From Rhizobium sp. P40RR-XXII (GTDB taxonomy: Bacteria > Pseudomonadota > Alphaproteobacteria > Rhizobiales > Rhizobiaceae), in NCBI RefSeq assembly GCF_012641405.1, contig NZ_JABAII010000005.1, positions 124,001-188,000 of the forward strand: 64,000 nt of DNA. Direction: 5' to 3'. The position numbers and the translations under genes were made by a program. Each line of letters begins with the position of its first letter. Within the stretch, counting starts at the first letter, position 1. Under the pieces are notes generated by a model, which did not search any database, was not told the origin of the DNA, and saw nothing but the letters and a program-made list of their open reading frames with translations. Below are positions 1 through 10,218 of the stretch, in pieces.

Positions 1-3
1 CGG

Positions 4-365
4 TCAAAGCCCGTCATTGAGCCACCGAACCCGCCGCTCAATGCAGTCGGACATGACATCGACATGTTGCGTACGACTTTGCCTCATGCCCGGCTCGTCT
101 ATGCCTGCGATCATCCGCGCGAGCGACGATCTGCCCGCGCCGTTATGACTAAGAACAGCGATCTTCTCCCCACGGCCGATCTTAAAGTCACACCGTCAAG
201 ATCGCGGCGCATGCGCCCGTTCACTTCATACTCCTTGACAAGATCGAATACGCCGACAATGCCATCTTCGAGCTTGGGCGCCTCGGCTTCAAGACCGGGA
301 CTGCCGATGGCGCGAATCGCGCGAGACCGAACGCAAGATAGGTCATTGCTGAGCCGCGTGCTCAT
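4..365 (-). pseudogene. Frameshifted fragment of a polysaccharide-export-type ABC transporter ATPase
   Basis: The minus strand reads as the N-terminal part of an ABC ATPase, but in two frames. From an ATG at 365 the first frame gives a stretch around VFDLVKEYEVNGRM and then DLDGVTL. About 0.2 kb in, one base appears to be lost, and the family sequence continues in the neighbouring frame as KIGRGEKIAVLSHNGAGRSS followed by LARMIAGIDEP. That is a recognisable but altered Walker A (SHNGAGRSS for GxNGAGKST). The ORF then ends near the window start, so most of the ATPase, including the signature motif and Walker B, is missing. The style of the N-terminus resembles KpsT/Wzt-like capsule or O-antigen exporters; this assignment is by eye. 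The Walker lysine replaced by arginine also points to a non-functional copy. Confidence 0.6.
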
Positions 366-1322
366 AAACCTGGATGAACGAAGAAGCGTACGACGCCGGG
401 CGAGTACACCGTCACCAACGTGAAGAAATCGCCGAATCCTTGTTATTCTCGATAGGGCTCATATGGGACCATCAATATCTCGAAGAATGATCGGAGCGAT
501 TCAATAGCCGTCTTGTCGGAGCTTCACACCTGGATTCTAGGCTGTTGCCTGCTTCAATTGCGGCTTTCCAAAGTCGGGCGCAATCAGATCTCCCGCGTCG
601 TTTCCCGTATGGACGATACGTCGGTGGCAGGTCACATCTTTGCAACTATCGCAACCGCCAAATTGCGATGGTCGGGAGGTTCGATCGCCTGCATCGTGCA
701 ACGGTCGGACCTCCTCGTATCCTCAAGACCTCTGCTCAATCGTCTCTTTGGCGGAACTCCAAAGATTGACGAATGGACTATAGCCGGCAGAAAGACGGCG
801 GATTGCTCTTCGTTCAGAGTGTCATTGAGCCGCTAACCACCTTGGCGGCCGCGATGAATGCAAATCGGACCTGCGGCTGCGACGCCCTGCCCTTGACGTT
901 GACAATCCAAGCCTGGAGCGCGTCTCGAACGCCTCTCCGTGACGCACCGGCCATTGTATCGGCAGATATTCCACAGCGTGGCTGACGGGATCGACAATCT
1001 GAACTTCGCCATCGTCGTCGATGACTGATTTTGACCGGCTCGAACACAACGCTTCGGAGATTGTCGGAATCCCCCCTGGAGAAATCCCGCCGTTCCTGAA
1101 CGGTAGTTCAGTCAAGCCCTGCGCATCTTCGCTTCCTGACCAGCTGGGTCAGCAACGTCATGTCGCGAGCGGGATCATCTGACTACGCCAGAACGCAGAT
1201 GGGAGGAGCTCGATAAAAATGGGCATCCCCCTGCGCGATGTCATGCGTAGCCATATTGGAACGAACGAGCGCCGCTTTTCTGCGGGAGAAATCGAAGGGG
1301 CGCACCGAAGTGCGCCGCTTGT
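366..1322. other. About 950 bases with no gene I can support
   Basis: Several short open frames exist on both strands, but none has a convincing ribosome-binding site, family resemblance or typical codon use. Together with the broken ABC ATPase to the left, this stretch looks like decayed DNA. A minus-strand frame around 820-1115 contains a short protein-like segment (VIDDDGEVQIVDPVSHAVEY) that may be a relic of a gene, but I cannot name a family. Confidence 0.5.
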
Positions 1323-1568
1323 TCAGACGATGAAAAAAGTCGAGGGTGGGATCTGCAACGCGGTGGCAATGCGGCGAAGTTTTGCCGGATCAGCCTCCGC
1401 GCCGGCCTCGATTTCAATGATTTCCTCACTGGTGAGGCCACAGGTTTCAGACAGATCGTCAACCGTATAACCGATGGTTTCACGCGCCTGCCGCACGGCA
1501 GCTGCGATTTCGCCATGGGGAACGGTAGAAGCCTTTGAACTATCGATATTATTCGGAGTAATGGACAT
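1323..1568 (-). CDS. Small XRE-type helix-turn-helix regulator
   Basis: The protein has 81 residues. It carries a Cro/CI-type helix-turn-helix: REAIG-like helix 2 (AVRQARETIGYTVDDLSETC) and a recognition region around GLTSEEIIEIEAG, followed by a short helix ending in IPPSTFFIV. It is probably a DNA-binding regulator of a nearby or unlinked target. I chose the ATG at 1568 because AAGGAGAA sits eight bases upstream; a longer frame starting at 1640 lacks such a site and adds an unlikely cysteine-rich leader. It stands alone between decayed DNA and a NUDIX gene. The family is clear, the target is unknown. Confidence 0.7.
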   Translation of the reverse strand: MSITPNNIDSSKASTVPHGEIAAAVRQARETIGYTVDDLSETCGLTSEEIIEIEAGAEADPAKLRRIATALQIPPSTFFIV

Positions 1569-1880
1569 GAAATTTCTCCTTCCAGAGTCCGCCGGCCAGC
1601 TCGTTGCCGGGTGAAGGCAGCTATTGCAGCCATGAGGCATATCGACCTAAACAGACGCGGCCGAACGCTGGGTCAATATAGGCATCAATGCGGCAAGGGC
1701 AAGCATGGAAGCGCATAGCTGCCCATCGCCTGGCTCTCGGCTCATGTCGTATTTTAATATTCAGTGATATCGCCGCACGCCACGGTTACAAAATGGCCGA
1801 GCGCTACCGCGGACCATTCTCGCGATCGTTCACCGTCACGAGATATGGAAGGAGAGCCCGTACCACCCGCCCAGGCAAAG

Positions 1881-2414
1881 TTACTTCTTGGCCCTTGCCT
1901 TGCGTATCTTCCGTTCGGCCTCGATCAGAAGGCCCTTGAGTTCCGGTTCGCGCACACGATTGGCCGCTTCGATGAAGGAGACCCATTCGACGCGGCGCTG
2001 GCCTCGCTCCGGGAAATCCTGAAGCATCTGATCGACCTCAAGTAGATGCAGCCCGACGATACAGGGAACGCGATTGCCGTCGGCAAGCTGCTTCAGATAG
2101 GTGAAATAGCCAAAAGGCTTCTTCTTCACTTTTCCGCGCACGCCAGCCTCCTCATAGGCCTCTATGGCTGCGACTTCATGCGGCTTCTTGCCCTTGATCG
2201 GCCAGCCCTTCGGGACAACCCAGCGCCCGCTTTCCCGGCTGGTGACGACGAGCACCTCAGCATCGTCGCGTTCAGCTTCTTTCCTGTAGCAGATCGCAGC
2301 ATATTGTTCGTAAACGCGGCCGTGAAGCAACGCATCCGTATGGGACGCAAGTTCGGACAGGAAACTTTCCGAACGCCTCAAGACCTTATGCTGCGTTGAC
2401 ATTGAAGACGCCAT
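1881..2414 (-). CDS. NUDIX hydrolase, diphosphoinositol/diadenosine polyphosphate type
   Basis: A 177-residue NUDIX protein. The Nudix region lies at about residues 66-93 (VVPKGWPIKG, then EAYEEAG). The catalytic glutamates E85, E88 and E89 are present, but the arginine that normally opens the REUxEE core is an isoleucine (I84), and the first Nudix glutamate is also not obvious. The PKGWPxKGKKPHE signature is typical of the alphaproteobacterial branch related to diphosphoinositol-polyphosphate phosphohydrolases, which cleave a pyrophosphate from NDP-X-like substrates using Mg2+. The C-terminus is strongly basic (IRKARAKK). ATG codons at 2414 and 2402 are both possible; neither has a strong ribosome-binding site. 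The true substrate cannot be deduced. Confidence 0.8.
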   Translation of the reverse strand: MASSMSTQHKVLRRSESFLSELASHTDALLHGRVYEQYAAICYRKEAERDDAEVLVVTSRESGRWVVPKGWPIKGKKPHEVAAIEAYEEAGVRGKVKKKPFGYFTYLKQLADGNRVPCIVGLHLLEVDQMLQDFPERGQRRVEWVSFIEAANRVREPELKGLLIEAERKIRKARAKK

Positions 2415-2651
2415 GCGCGGTTACCCGCGATAAGGTCGATAGAGGCAAATCCACCCAAAGGCCGGCTGGCGTGCGCCCACAAAATACGACACGCTGCCCT
2501 CCTGTCCTGCGGCTCTGCCGAAATTCACAATTGTCAATACGATGCTGTGAGCCGTTGCGGTGACAGTTTTATGAAGCCTGCTGTTGATGAGGACAGTTGC
2601 ATGGGTTGTAGCCGGCGATACACGAAACTGTGACCGCCCAGGGTGCCGAAC

Positions 2652-2679
2652 AGAAAACGGCCCCGCATGGGGGCCGTTT
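2652..2679 (-). terminator. Rho-independent terminator of dctA
   Basis: Arms AAACGGCCCC and GGGGCCGTTT form a ten-base-pair stem with a small loop, followed on the minus strand by a short T run. It lies about 25 bases beyond the dctA stop codon. Confidence 0.8.
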
Positions 2680-2704
2680 CGTTCTTGGGAGGATGAAGCG
2701 AAAC

Positions 2705-4033
2705 CTACTCGGCCGCCTGCAAGGCAGGCGCCTCGATTTCCTCGCTCAATTGCCCCGCCATGGCGGCGGCAAACTTGGTCTGGTCGAGTTCGTTTTCCCA
2801 GCGGGCGACGACGATCGTCGCAACCGCATTGCCGACGAAGTTCGTCAGAGCGCGGCATTCCGACATGAAACGATCGATCCCGAGGATCAGCGCCATGCCG
2901 GCGATCGGCACTGAAGGCACGACGGCAAGGGTAGCGGCAAGCGTGATGAAGCCCGCACCGGTGATGCCGGCGGCACCCTTGGAGCTCAGCATGGCCACGA
3001 GCAGCAGCAGGATCTGGTCCGCGAGCGACAGCGGCGTGTCGGTTGCCTGGGCGATGAATAATGCCGCCAGCGTCATATAGATGTTGGTGCCGTCGAGATT
3101 GAAGGAATAGCCCGTCGGGATGACAAGGCCGACGACCGAACGCTTGCAGCCCGCCCGTTCCATCTTGTTCATCAGGCCCGGCAGCGCGGCCTCCGACGAC
3201 GAGGTGCCGAGCACGAGCAGCAGCTCTTCCTTGATGTAGCGGATCAGCGCCAGGATCGAGAAGCCGTTATAGCGGGCAACGGCGCCGAGCACGACCAGTA
3301 CGAACAGAAGCGACGTGGCGTAGAAGGTGCCGATCAGGAAGGCCAGGTTGGCGATGGTGCCGATGCCGTACTTGCCGATGGTGAAGGCCATGGCGCCGAA
3401 GGCACCGATCGGCGCGAACTTCATCAATATGGCAACCATGCGGAAGATCGGCGTGGTCAACGCCTGCAGGAAGTCGACGACCGGGCGACCGCGTTCGCCG
3501 GCAGCGCCGAGCGCGATACCGAAGACCACCGAGAAGAACAGGACCTGTAGAATATCGCCTTTGGCGAAAGCGCCGACGATCGTATCCGGAATGATGTTCA
3601 TCAGGAAGCCGACGACCGTCGCATCATGGGCCTGCGCCGCATAATTGGTGACGGCCTTCGTATCCAACGTCGCCGGATTGATATGCATGCCGGCGCCCGG
3701 CTGCACGACGTTCGAGACGATAAGGCCGACGATCAGCGCCAGGGTCGAGAACGTCAGGAAGTAGATGAACGCCTTGCCGACGACGCGGCCGAATTTCTTG
3801 AGATCCGACATGCCTGCGATGCCCGTCGTGACGGTCAGGAAGATGACCGGCGCGATGACCATGCGCACGAGCTTGATGAAGGCATCGCCGAGCGGCTGCA
3901 GCGATGCGCCGAGCTGCGGATAATAGTGGCCAAGCAGGATGCCGGCGGCAATGGCGGTCAGGACCTGCACATAGAGATGCCGGTAAAAGGGAAGTTTGCC
4001 GCGCGTTTCGGCGGCAGCGATGGGAGCAATCAT
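2705..4033 (-). CDS. dctA: C4-dicarboxylate/H+ (Na+) symporter DctA
   Basis: A 442-residue DAACS-family (SLC1 fold) inner-membrane transporter for succinate, fumarate and malate; in rhizobia it feeds nitrogen-fixing bacteroids. Visible family marks are the N-terminal [20 protein letters not shown], the serine-rich re-entrant loop [12 protein letters not shown], and the substrate/cation region [13 protein letters not shown]. Length matches known DctA. I chose the ATG at 4033 because GGAGG stands five bases upstream; an in-frame start at 4054 lacks one. It is transcribed from a consensus sigma-54 promoter and ends at a strong terminator. The divergent dctB-dctD pair is its expected activator system. 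Confidence 0.96.
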   Translation of the reverse strand: MIAPIAAAETRGKLPFYRHLYVQVLTAIAAGILLGHYYPQLGASLQPLGDAFIKLVRMVIAPVIFLTVTTGIAGMSDLKKFGRVVGKAFIYFLTFSTLALIVGLIVSNVVQPGAGMHINPATLDTKAVTNYAAQAHDATVVGFLMNIIPDTIVGAFAKGDILQVLFFSVVFGIALGAAGERGRPVVDFLQALTTPIFRMVAILMKFAPIGAFGAMAFTIGKYGIGTIANLAFLIGTFYATSLLFVLVVLGAVARYNGFSILALIRYIKEELLLVLGTSSSEAALPGLMNKMERAGCKRSVVGLVIPTGYSFNLDGTNIYMTLAALFIAQATDTPLSLADQILLLLVAMLSSKGAAGITGAGFITLAATLAVVPSVPIAGMALILGIDRFMSECRALTNFVGNAVATIVVARWENELDQTKFAAAMAGQLSEEIEAPALQAAE

Positions 4034-4118
4034 GATGTCCTCCATTAAGCCCAACCGATCTCTCGGCCCTCCGGGCGACGACTACAATTCAACAGCCTCC
4101 GACTGTTCCGCTTGGCTT

Positions 4119-4134
4119 TGCAACGAGCGTGCCA
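4119..4134 (-). promoter_or_regulatory. Sigma-54 (RpoN) promoter of dctA
   Basis: On the minus strand the sequence TGGCACGctcgTTGCA is a perfect match to the sigma-54 consensus TGGCACG-N4-TTGCA (-24/-12 elements). It is about 85 bases upstream of the dctA start codon and points toward dctA. Dependence on RpoN and DctD is established for rhizobial dctA. Confidence 0.95.
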
Positions 4135-4198
4135 ATTAAGGGGGATGGATTTAACTACTTGATTTCATGACATCTATAAAATCGGCGAGAGAGCCTGC

Positions 4199-4225
4199 CG
4201 CACAGAATGTGCGACAATCCGCACA
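4199..4225. promoter_or_regulatory. Tandem DctD-type enhancer sites (UAS) for dctA
   Basis: Three hexamer half-sites overlap to make two inverted repeats: CGCACAgaaTGTGCG (4199-4213) and TGTGCGacaatcCGCACA (4208-4225). They lie 65-105 bases upstream of the sigma-54 promoter, the normal place for enhancer-binding protein DctD. They coincide with the most upstream possible dctB start codon. Confidence 0.8.
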
Positions 4226-4251
4226 GATTGATTTGCGATGCGCGCGAAAAC

Positions 4252-6129
4252 ATGCACAATATGGCGATGCTACAGCGCGCGCCCACAGACCGACTTTTGA
4301 CGCCGGAGCAACTGAGCCGGCGCTCCCGCCGGGTTTGGTTGGCGTTCGCGTTCCTCTGCGCAGCCGTCATTGCGGCTGCCCTTTGTGGCGCAAGCTTCTA
4401 TGGCCGCATCTCCGCGATCGAGACACTGCAGAGGCAGGGGCATACGGATGCCAATCTCAAGGTCGCACTTTTGCGGGCAGTCCTCGAACGCCCGCGCGCC
4501 TTGCCGCTATTGCTGGCGGACGATCAGCAGGTGCGTGATGCTCTTGCGGGGCGACGGATCGACGATATCGTCGCCCTGGATCGCAAGCTGGAGAGCCTGG
4601 TTTCGGGGACAAGTGCCTCGGTGCTCTATGTCACCGGCAGGGACGGCGTTGCGATGGCGTCCAGCAACTGGCGCGAACCCTTGAGCTTCGTCGGCAACGA
4701 CTATTCTTTCCGCGACTACTTCCGTAGGGCTATGGAAGACGGCACCGCCGAGCATTATGCGCTTGGTACCGTCAGTAACCGCCCCGGTCTCTATATTTCG
4801 CGCCGCGTCGGCGATGCTGGTTCAGCTTTGGGTGTCGTCGTGGTGAAGATGGAGTTCGATCAGCTGGAGGCCGACTGGAGCGAGACCGGTCGTCCTGCTT
4901 ATGTGACCGACGAACGCGGCGTCATCCTCATCACCAGCCTGCCTTCATGGCGCTTCATGACGACGACGGCGCTGGGCCGAGAAGAAGCGGCAGCCATTCG
5001 CAAGAGCCTGCAGTTCGGCGCCGCTCCGCTGTCGCCGCTGCCGGTCAGCCGCCCAGAGACCGTAGGCCCGGATGCGACCATCGTCCGCGCCGTCCTGCCC
5101 GGCAGCAGCGCAGCTGAATATTTGCGGCTGACGACAGCAATCCCTTCGACGCCCTGGCAGCTCGGCTATCTCATTCCGACGGATCAGGCGATTGCGTCTT
5201 CCGTGCGCGAGACGCGTTTCCTTACCTTGACCGTCCTGCTGCCGATCCTTGCCTTCGCCGCCTTCCTGTTGCGTCGCCGCGATGTCTCCATCATGCAGAT
5301 CGCCGTCAGCAGGATCGCCCGCGAAGAGCTGGAGCGCCGTGTTCTGGAACGCACCGAGGATCTCAGCCAGGCCCGCGATCGGCTGGAGGCGGAGATCGCC
5401 GACCATCGGGCGACAGAGGCCAAGCTGCAGGGCGTGCAGCAGGATCTCGTGCAGGCCAACCGCCTCGCCATTCTCGGTCAGGTCGCCGCCGGCGTCGCTC
5501 ACGAGATCAACCAGCCCGTCGCGACGATCCGTGCCTATGCCGAGAATGCGCATATCTTCCTCGATAGGCGGCAGACGGAGCCGGTCAAGGACAATCTGTC
5601 CGCGATCACGGCGCTGACCGAGCGCATCGGCACGATCACCGAAGAACTGAAGGCCTTTGGCCGCAAGGGAAGAACGGCACCCGAACCGGTGGACATCAGA
5701 AGCGCGATCGAAGGGGCGGTCGTGCTACTCAGAAGCCGGTTTGCCGGCCGTCTCGACGCGCTGAAGATCGATCTGCCGCCGACAGGTCTCCTCGTCGTCG
5801 GCACGCGCATCCGGCTTGAGCAGGTGCTGATCAATCTTTTCCAGAATGCACTGGAAGCTCTGGAGGGCCGGGAGCGGGCCAAAGTCGAGGTTTCGGTGCG
5901 CGAAACCTCCGACGATATCGAGATCGTCGTCTCGGATAACGGGCCGGGCATTCCCGCTGCAATCCTCGACCAACTGTTTACGCCCTTCAATACATCCAAG
6001 GAAAAGGGCCTGGGTCTCGGTCTTGTCATTTCCAAGGACATCGTCATCGACTACGGCGGCCGGATCGATGTCGAGAGCAATGACAATGGCACCCGCTTCA
6101 CCATCCATTTGCGCAAGGCCACAGCATGA
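4252..6129 (+). CDS. dctB: C4-dicarboxylate sensor histidine kinase DctB
   Basis: Membrane sensor kinase that detects periplasmic dicarboxylates and phosphorylates DctD. It has a first transmembrane segment just after a basic RRSRR stretch, a roughly 270-residue periplasmic double-PAS-like region, a second transmembrane segment ([16 protein letters not shown]), a coiled-coil linker, the H-box [18 protein letters not shown] with the phospho-histidine near residue 417, N-box [10 protein letters not shown], and ATP-lid motifs DNGPGIP and GLGLGLVIS. The frame is open from an ATG at 4207, but that start would place the DctD enhancer sites inside the gene, so I prefer one of the ATGs at 4252, 4261 or 4267; none has a strong ribosome-binding site. 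dctD overlaps its stop by four bases. Confidence 0.93.
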   Translation: MHNMAMLQRAPTDRLLTPEQLSRRSRRVWLAFAFLCAAVIAAALCGASFYGRISAIETLQRQGHTDANLKVALLRAVLERPRALPLLLADDQQVRDALAGRRIDDIVALDRKLESLVSGTSASVLYVTGRDGVAMASSNWREPLSFVGNDYSFRDYFRRAMEDGTAEHYALGTVSNRPGLYISRRVGDAGSALGVVVVKMEFDQLEADWSETGRPAYVTDERGVILITSLPSWRFMTTTALGREEAAAIRKSLQFGAAPLSPLPVSRPETVGPDATIVRAVLPGSSAAEYLRLTTAIPSTPWQLGYLIPTDQAIASSVRETRFLTLTVLLPILAFAAFLLRRRDVSIMQIAVSRIAREELERRVLERTEDLSQARDRLEAEIADHRATEAKLQGVQQDLVQANRLAILGQVAAGVAHEINQPVATIRAYAENAHIFLDRRQTEPVKDNLSAITALTERIGTITEELKAFGRKGRTAPEPVDIRSAIEGAVVLLRSRFAGRLDALKIDLPPTGLLVVGTRIRLEQVLINLFQNALEALEGRERAKVEVSVRETSDDIEIVVSDNGPGIPAAILDQLFTPFNTSKEKGLGLGLVISKDIVIDYGGRIDVESNDNGTRFTIHLRKATA

Positions 6130-7499
6130 ACGAACTTCCCCCCGTCTTCCTCATCGATGATGACAAGGATCTCCTGAAGGCCACGAAACAGACGCTCGAA
6201 CTTGCAGGCTTTGCCGTCTCCGCCTTTTCGGCGGCGACCGATGCCCTCAATGCCCTGTATCCCGGCTTTGCCGGGGTCGTCGTCTCCGATATCCGCATGC
6301 CACAGATGGACGGACAGCAGCTCTTTGCCCGCATCAAGGGGTTCGACGCCGATATGCCTGTTATCCTGATGACGGGTCATGGCGATATACCGATGGCGGT
6401 GCAGGCGATCCAGGATGGCGCCTATGATTTCATCGCCAAGCCTTTCGCCACGGATCGATTGGTGCAGAGCGTGCGGCGCGCAACGGAGAAGCGGCGGCTC
6501 GTTCTGGAAAACCGCGCGCTCCGGCAGGCCGCCGAACAAGCCCAGGGCGATCTGCCACTGATCGGCCAGACGCCGGCGATCGAGCGCCTGCGTCACACCT
6601 TGCGGCAGATCGCCGATACGGATGTGGACGTGCTGGTGACAGGCGAAACGGGCAGCGGCAAGGAAGTGGTGGCCAGCCTGCTGCATCGCTGGAGCCGCCG
6701 CGCCAAGGGCAATTTCGTTGCGCTGAATTGCGGCGCCCTGCCCGAAACCGTGATCGAGAGCGAGCTCTTCGGCCACGAACCGGGCGCCTTCACCGGTGCG
6801 CAGAAGAAGCGCATCGGGCGCATCGAGCACTCGAGCGCGGGAACGCTGTTTCTCGACGAAATCGAAAGCATGCCGCCGGCGATCCAGGTGCAGATGCTGC
6901 GGGTGCTGGAAATGCGCGAGGTGACGCCGCTTGGGACGAACGAAGTCCGCCCCGTCGACCTGCGCGTCGTCGCGGCCGCCAAGGTCGATCTCAGTGATCC
7001 GGGCCAGCGCGGTGATTTTCGCGAAGACCTCTATTATCGTCTCAACGTCGTCACGCTTTCCATCCCGCCGCTGCGGGAACGGCGCGACGATATCCCCCTG
7101 CTCTTCGGTTATTTCGCCGAACGCGCCGCCGGCCGCTTCAAGCGCGACGTGCCGGCCGTTACGGCCACCGTGCGCCGTCATCTGCAGCAGCACGAATGGC
7201 CGGGCAATGTTCGCGAACTCTCGCATTTCGCCGAACGCTTCGTGCTTGGACTGGAGGCGGATGTCCTGCCGAAATTCGGCGACGCGGCTGCGCTCGAGGC
7301 AGGGCTTTCACTGCCCGTTCGCGTGGAACGCTACGAGGCAGAACTCATCCGCGAGACCCTGCAGCAAAACAATGGCGATGTGCGCCGGACCATCGAGGCA
7401 CTGGGCATTCCGAGGAAGACTTTCTACGACAAGCTCCAGCGCCACGGGATCGTCAGGGGTGATTTCGCCGGCTTTGACGGCGACGACCGAAGAAGCTGA
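6126..7499 (+). CDS. dctD: Sigma-54-dependent response regulator DctD
   Basis: NtrC-family activator of 457 residues. The receiver domain has the acidic pocket IDDDKD, phospho-acceptor D55 in VVSDIRMP, and the conserved lysine in AKPF. The AAA+ domain has Walker A GETGSGKE, the sigma-54 contact loop GAFTGA, Walker [10 protein letters not shown], and an arginine-finger region. A Fis-type helix-turn-helix closes the protein ([20 protein letters not shown]). It is cotranscribed with dctB (ATGA overlap) and should bind the inverted repeats at 4199-4225 to open the dctA promoter. Confidence 0.95.
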   Translation: MNELPPVFLIDDDKDLLKATKQTLELAGFAVSAFSAATDALNALYPGFAGVVVSDIRMPQMDGQQLFARIKGFDADMPVILMTGHGDIPMAVQAIQDGAYDFIAKPFATDRLVQSVRRATEKRRLVLENRALRQAAEQAQGDLPLIGQTPAIERLRHTLRQIADTDVDVLVTGETGSGKEVVASLLHRWSRRAKGNFVALNCGALPETVIESELFGHEPGAFTGAQKKRIGRIEHSSAGTLFLDEIESMPPAIQVQMLRVLEMREVTPLGTNEVRPVDLRVVAAAKVDLSDPGQRGDFREDLYYRLNVVTLSIPPLRERRDDIPLLFGYFAERAAGRFKRDVPAVTATVRRHLQQHEWPGNVRELSHFAERFVLGLEADVLPKFGDAAALEAGLSLPVRVERYEAELIRETLQQNNGDVRRTIEALGIPRKTFYDKLQRHGIVRGDFAGFDGDDRRS

Positions 7500-7522
7500 G
7501 GGGATTAAAGAGATGCCGATCT

Positions 7523-9130
7523 CTAGGCGCTTGCAAGCCTTACGCCGGGCATGGAAGCATGCCGTGCCGCAATCTCCGCGGTCCGGTCGAGCACCAGCAT
7601 GGCCTGATCAATAACGCTTGCAAGCGCTTCGGCGCTCTTGGCAGCCCGGACAATCAAGGGCGCGCTCAGGCAAATGCGCAGGGCGCTGACTGGCATCTCG
7701 CCGAAATCTGCGCAACGCACGGGCTGGCCAAGCCGCACGGCGGCGAACCCATCTTCCTCGATGGCCAACTCTTTATAGACGGCTGCGGTCTCGGCCGCGT
7801 TTAAGACACCTGCATTGCTGGCGTCGCGCAGATAGAACGAAAAGATCGAAGGGATTTCGTCCCAATGGCGCACAGAGGGCACGGTCCATAGGCAGCGGCG
7901 ATCAAGGGGACGGCTGTCCAGCAACGCAAAGGCAGGGTCGTTGGCAAGCCGGGCGGTTACCGCTTCAGCGAAGGTGGAAAGACCCGCGGTAACCTGCACT
8001 TCCGGAACGGCGACAAAGGATTGCAGCTCGAACAACGCCGCCTTCCAGCGCAACAGCAGGCCGAAATTGGCGCGTTCGGGCAAGGCTTCACGCGCTGCCC
8101 AGCCCTCCGGCCACTCGGCCTTGCCGCAATAGTCCGCCAGAGCCGCCGGTAGGCAGCGATGCTTGAAGCGCTCCGATATCTGCGGCGGGCACAAAAGGGC
8201 GCCGCTGAAAATCGGTCCGGCAAGAAACTTCGAGCCGGTCAGGGCCACCATGAAGCCATGCGCGAGATAGGCACGGATCGTCGCCGCCGACAGGCGGAAC
8301 TGGCAGCCATCGATCATGATGTCGAGCGCGTTGCCGAAACGCGCCTTCAGCCGCAGCACGCTTTCCAGGCCCGGCGCTAGAAGGCTGGTCTTCGACACGT
8401 CGGTCACGACGAGCAAGCATCGGAGCCTGGCGGCACGGCCGAGCTCGATCAGGCCCCGCAATTCGTCCTCGACTTCGCGGTCGGCGCGAAGGGAGCCATC
8501 CTTATTGCGGACGGCGATGGTCGCGTTGCGCGTTGCGTCGCCGGGCCGCAACTCCTCGCCCTTGGCAACGGCGCGATCGCTGCTGACACGGCCCATGAAG
8601 TGGCGACCTGCTGAGGCCGTCATGACGCCGCTGCCCGTCTCGTTGCCCATCAACGTGATGGTCATCAAGGCGCAATCATCCTCGCGCGCCAGAAGCGAGG
8701 CTGCAAAGAGATGGATGTCCGTGCCCGAAGTCGCGAGGATCGCGTCGACTTGCGGTTGTCCGACGGCCTGATTGAGATCAAGCAGACGCAGCAAATCCGA
8801 CCGCACTCGTCCAATTTCACGCTCATAGATAGCTGCGGGCGAGCCGGTTTCCATTTCGCCGACCAGACCGGCAAAGTAAGTGTCGATCTCGGCAAAGGCA
8901 TCGGCGGAAATCGTCGACGCCGTGGAGGAGCCGAAAGCCAGATCGTTTGGACGAGGCGCCGGGCCGTAACCGTACATATTGAGACCGCTGACGGCATCGC
9001 AGTCCAACCGCTCGTCGCCACCCGAAATCAGGCACTTCAAGAGCGCTTCTCTCTCCTTGCTTGATTGCTGCGACGGCGCGCCCGCGATGATTTTATTGTC
9101 CAGGGCACGGTCACCAGCAATTTGCTGCAT
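7523..9130 (-). CDS. Uncharacterised PLP-dependent (aminotransferase-fold) protein
   Basis: A protein of about 535 residues with a fold-type-I PLP enzyme look. SGTDIHLFAASLL matches the phosphate-binding cap, IDGCQFRLS contains the aspartate expected to pair with the PLP ring nitrogen, and LTGSKFLAGP is a good candidate for the Schiff-base lysine. No well-known aminotransferase, decarboxylase or SelA matches it by eye, so I give no reaction. The frame continues upstream to 9298. I favour the ATG at 9130 (AGAGGA about eleven bases upstream); 9154 is an alternative. It stands alone, tail-to-tail with dctD and separated from the GST gene by a terminator. Confidence 0.65.
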   Translation of the reverse strand: MQQIAGDRALDNKIIAGAPSQQSSKEREALLKCLISGGDERLDCDAVSGLNMYGYGPAPRPNDLAFGSSTASTISADAFAEIDTYFAGLVGEMETGSPAAIYEREIGRVRSDLLRLLDLNQAVGQPQVDAILATSGTDIHLFAASLLAREDDCALMTITLMGNETGSGVMTASAGRHFMGRVSSDRAVAKGEELRPGDATRNATIAVRNKDGSLRADREVEDELRGLIELGRAARLRCLLVVTDVSKTSLLAPGLESVLRLKARFGNALDIMIDGCQFRLSAATIRAYLAHGFMVALTGSKFLAGPIFSGALLCPPQISERFKHRCLPAALADYCGKAEWPEGWAAREALPERANFGLLLRWKAALFELQSFVAVPEVQVTAGLSTFAEAVTARLANDPAFALLDSRPLDRRCLWTVPSVRHWDEIPSIFSFYLRDASNAGVLNAAETAAVYKELAIEEDGFAAVRLGQPVRCADFGEMPVSALRICLSAPLIVRAAKSAEALASVIDQAMLVLDRTAEIAARHASMPGVRLASA

Positions 9131-9284
9131 GGAAAAGCATTCCTCTTGCGTCATCGGTGAAACGCATTGCAGAGTGCGTTGCGTTCTCTGCCGGGCGATA
9201 AAGCTTCGGCAGGGAGACATTAGACCCGACAAGATGGAGCGAGGCTGACTTGGCCGCCTCACGAACATCGCTGGCAAAGCCAAT

Positions 9285-9316
9285 AAAAAAACCCGCAATC
9301 CGGAGACCGCGGGTTC
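9285..9316 (-). terminator. Rho-independent terminator of the yghU-like gene
   Basis: On the minus strand a stem of ACCCGC / GCGGGT is followed by seven Ts, about 25 bases past the stop codon of the GST gene. Confidence 0.85.
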
Positions 9317-9342
9317 AAGGAAATAACGAGCGAAACTGCCTA

Positions 9343-10218
9343 TCAGCCTGCAGGCGCGATCTTGTCCTGCGTCTTGGTCTCGAAGTCGCTGGCGTCGTGG
9401 CGCTCACGCAGCTGCTCGGACGGTTCGCCCGACATGCGGTTGACCATGCGGCCACGCTTGACGGCGGGACGCGCGTAAACCTGCTCGGCCCAGCGCTGAA
9501 CGTTCTTGTAGTCCTGCACCTGCAGGAACTCGGCCGCGCCGTACTGCCAGCCTTTGGCGAGACCGCCATACCACGGCCAGATGGCAATATCGGCGATCGT
9601 GTAGTCGCTGCCGGCGATATATTCGCTTTCGGCCAGGCGACGGTCGAGCACGTCAAGCTGGCGCTTCACTTCCATGGCGAAGCGGTCGATCGCATATTCG
9701 ATCTTCGTCGGCGCATAGGCAAAGAAATGGCCGAAACCGCCGCCGAGGTAGGGCGCGCTGCCCATCTGCCAGAACAGCCAGGACAGGCATTCGGCACGGG
9801 CCGGCTGTTCCGTCGGCAGGAAGGCACCGAATTTTTCGGCGAGATACATCAGGATCGAGGCCGATTCGAAGACGCGGACCGGCTTCGGGCCGCTGCGGTC
9901 CAGCAGGGCCGGGATCTTTGAATTCGGATTGACGTCGACGAAACCGCTGCCGAACTGGTCGCCCTCGCCGATCTTGATCAACCAGGCATCATATTCCGCG
10001 CCGCTGTGGCCGAGCGCCAGCAGCTCTTCGAGCATGATGGTGACCTTCACGCCATTCGGCGTCCCGAGGGAATAGAGCTGCAGGGGATGGCGCCCTACAG
10101 GCAATTCCTTTTCGTGAGTCGGCCCGGCGATCGGACGGTTGATATTGGCGAACTGACCGCCATTGGCCTTGTTCCAGGTCCAGATTTTCGGCGGCGTGTA
10201 TTCGGCAGAACCGGTCAT
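9343..10218 (-). CDS. yghU: YghU-type glutathione S-transferase (disulfide-bond oxidoreductase)
   Basis: A 291-residue cytosolic GST of the Nu class. The N-terminal region TPPKIWTWNKANGGQFANIN and RPIAGPTHEKELPVG is characteristic of YghU. The thioredoxin-like domain follows (LQLYSLGTPNGVKVTIMLEE, NPNSKIPAL, ESASILMYLAEKFG), then the all-helical C-domain (YTIADIAIWPWYG). Family members bind two glutathiones and show disulfide reductase and peroxidase activity rather than classical transferase activity. Start chosen at 10218 because AGGAGG lies six bases upstream. It ends at a strong terminator. Confidence 0.9.
   Translation of the reverse strand: MTGSAEYTPPKIWTWNKANGGQFANINRPIAGPTHEKELPVGRHPLQLYSLGTPNGVKVTIMLEELLALGHSGAEYDAWLIKIGEGDQFGSGFVDVNPNSKIPALLDRSGPKPVRVFESASILMYLAEKFGAFLPTEQPARAECLSWLFWQMGSAPYLGGGFGHFFAYAPTKIEYAIDRFAMEVKRQLDVLDRRLAESEYIAGSDYTIADIAIWPWYGGLAKGWQYGAAEFLQVQDYKNVQRWAEQVYARPAVKRGRMVNRMSGEPSEQLRERHDASDFETKTQDKIAPAG

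Noticed and set aside
513-1115. Short open frames on both strands in the left-hand gap
   Set aside because: No ribosome-binding sites, no family resemblance, and mutually overlapping frames; likely chance or relic sequence.
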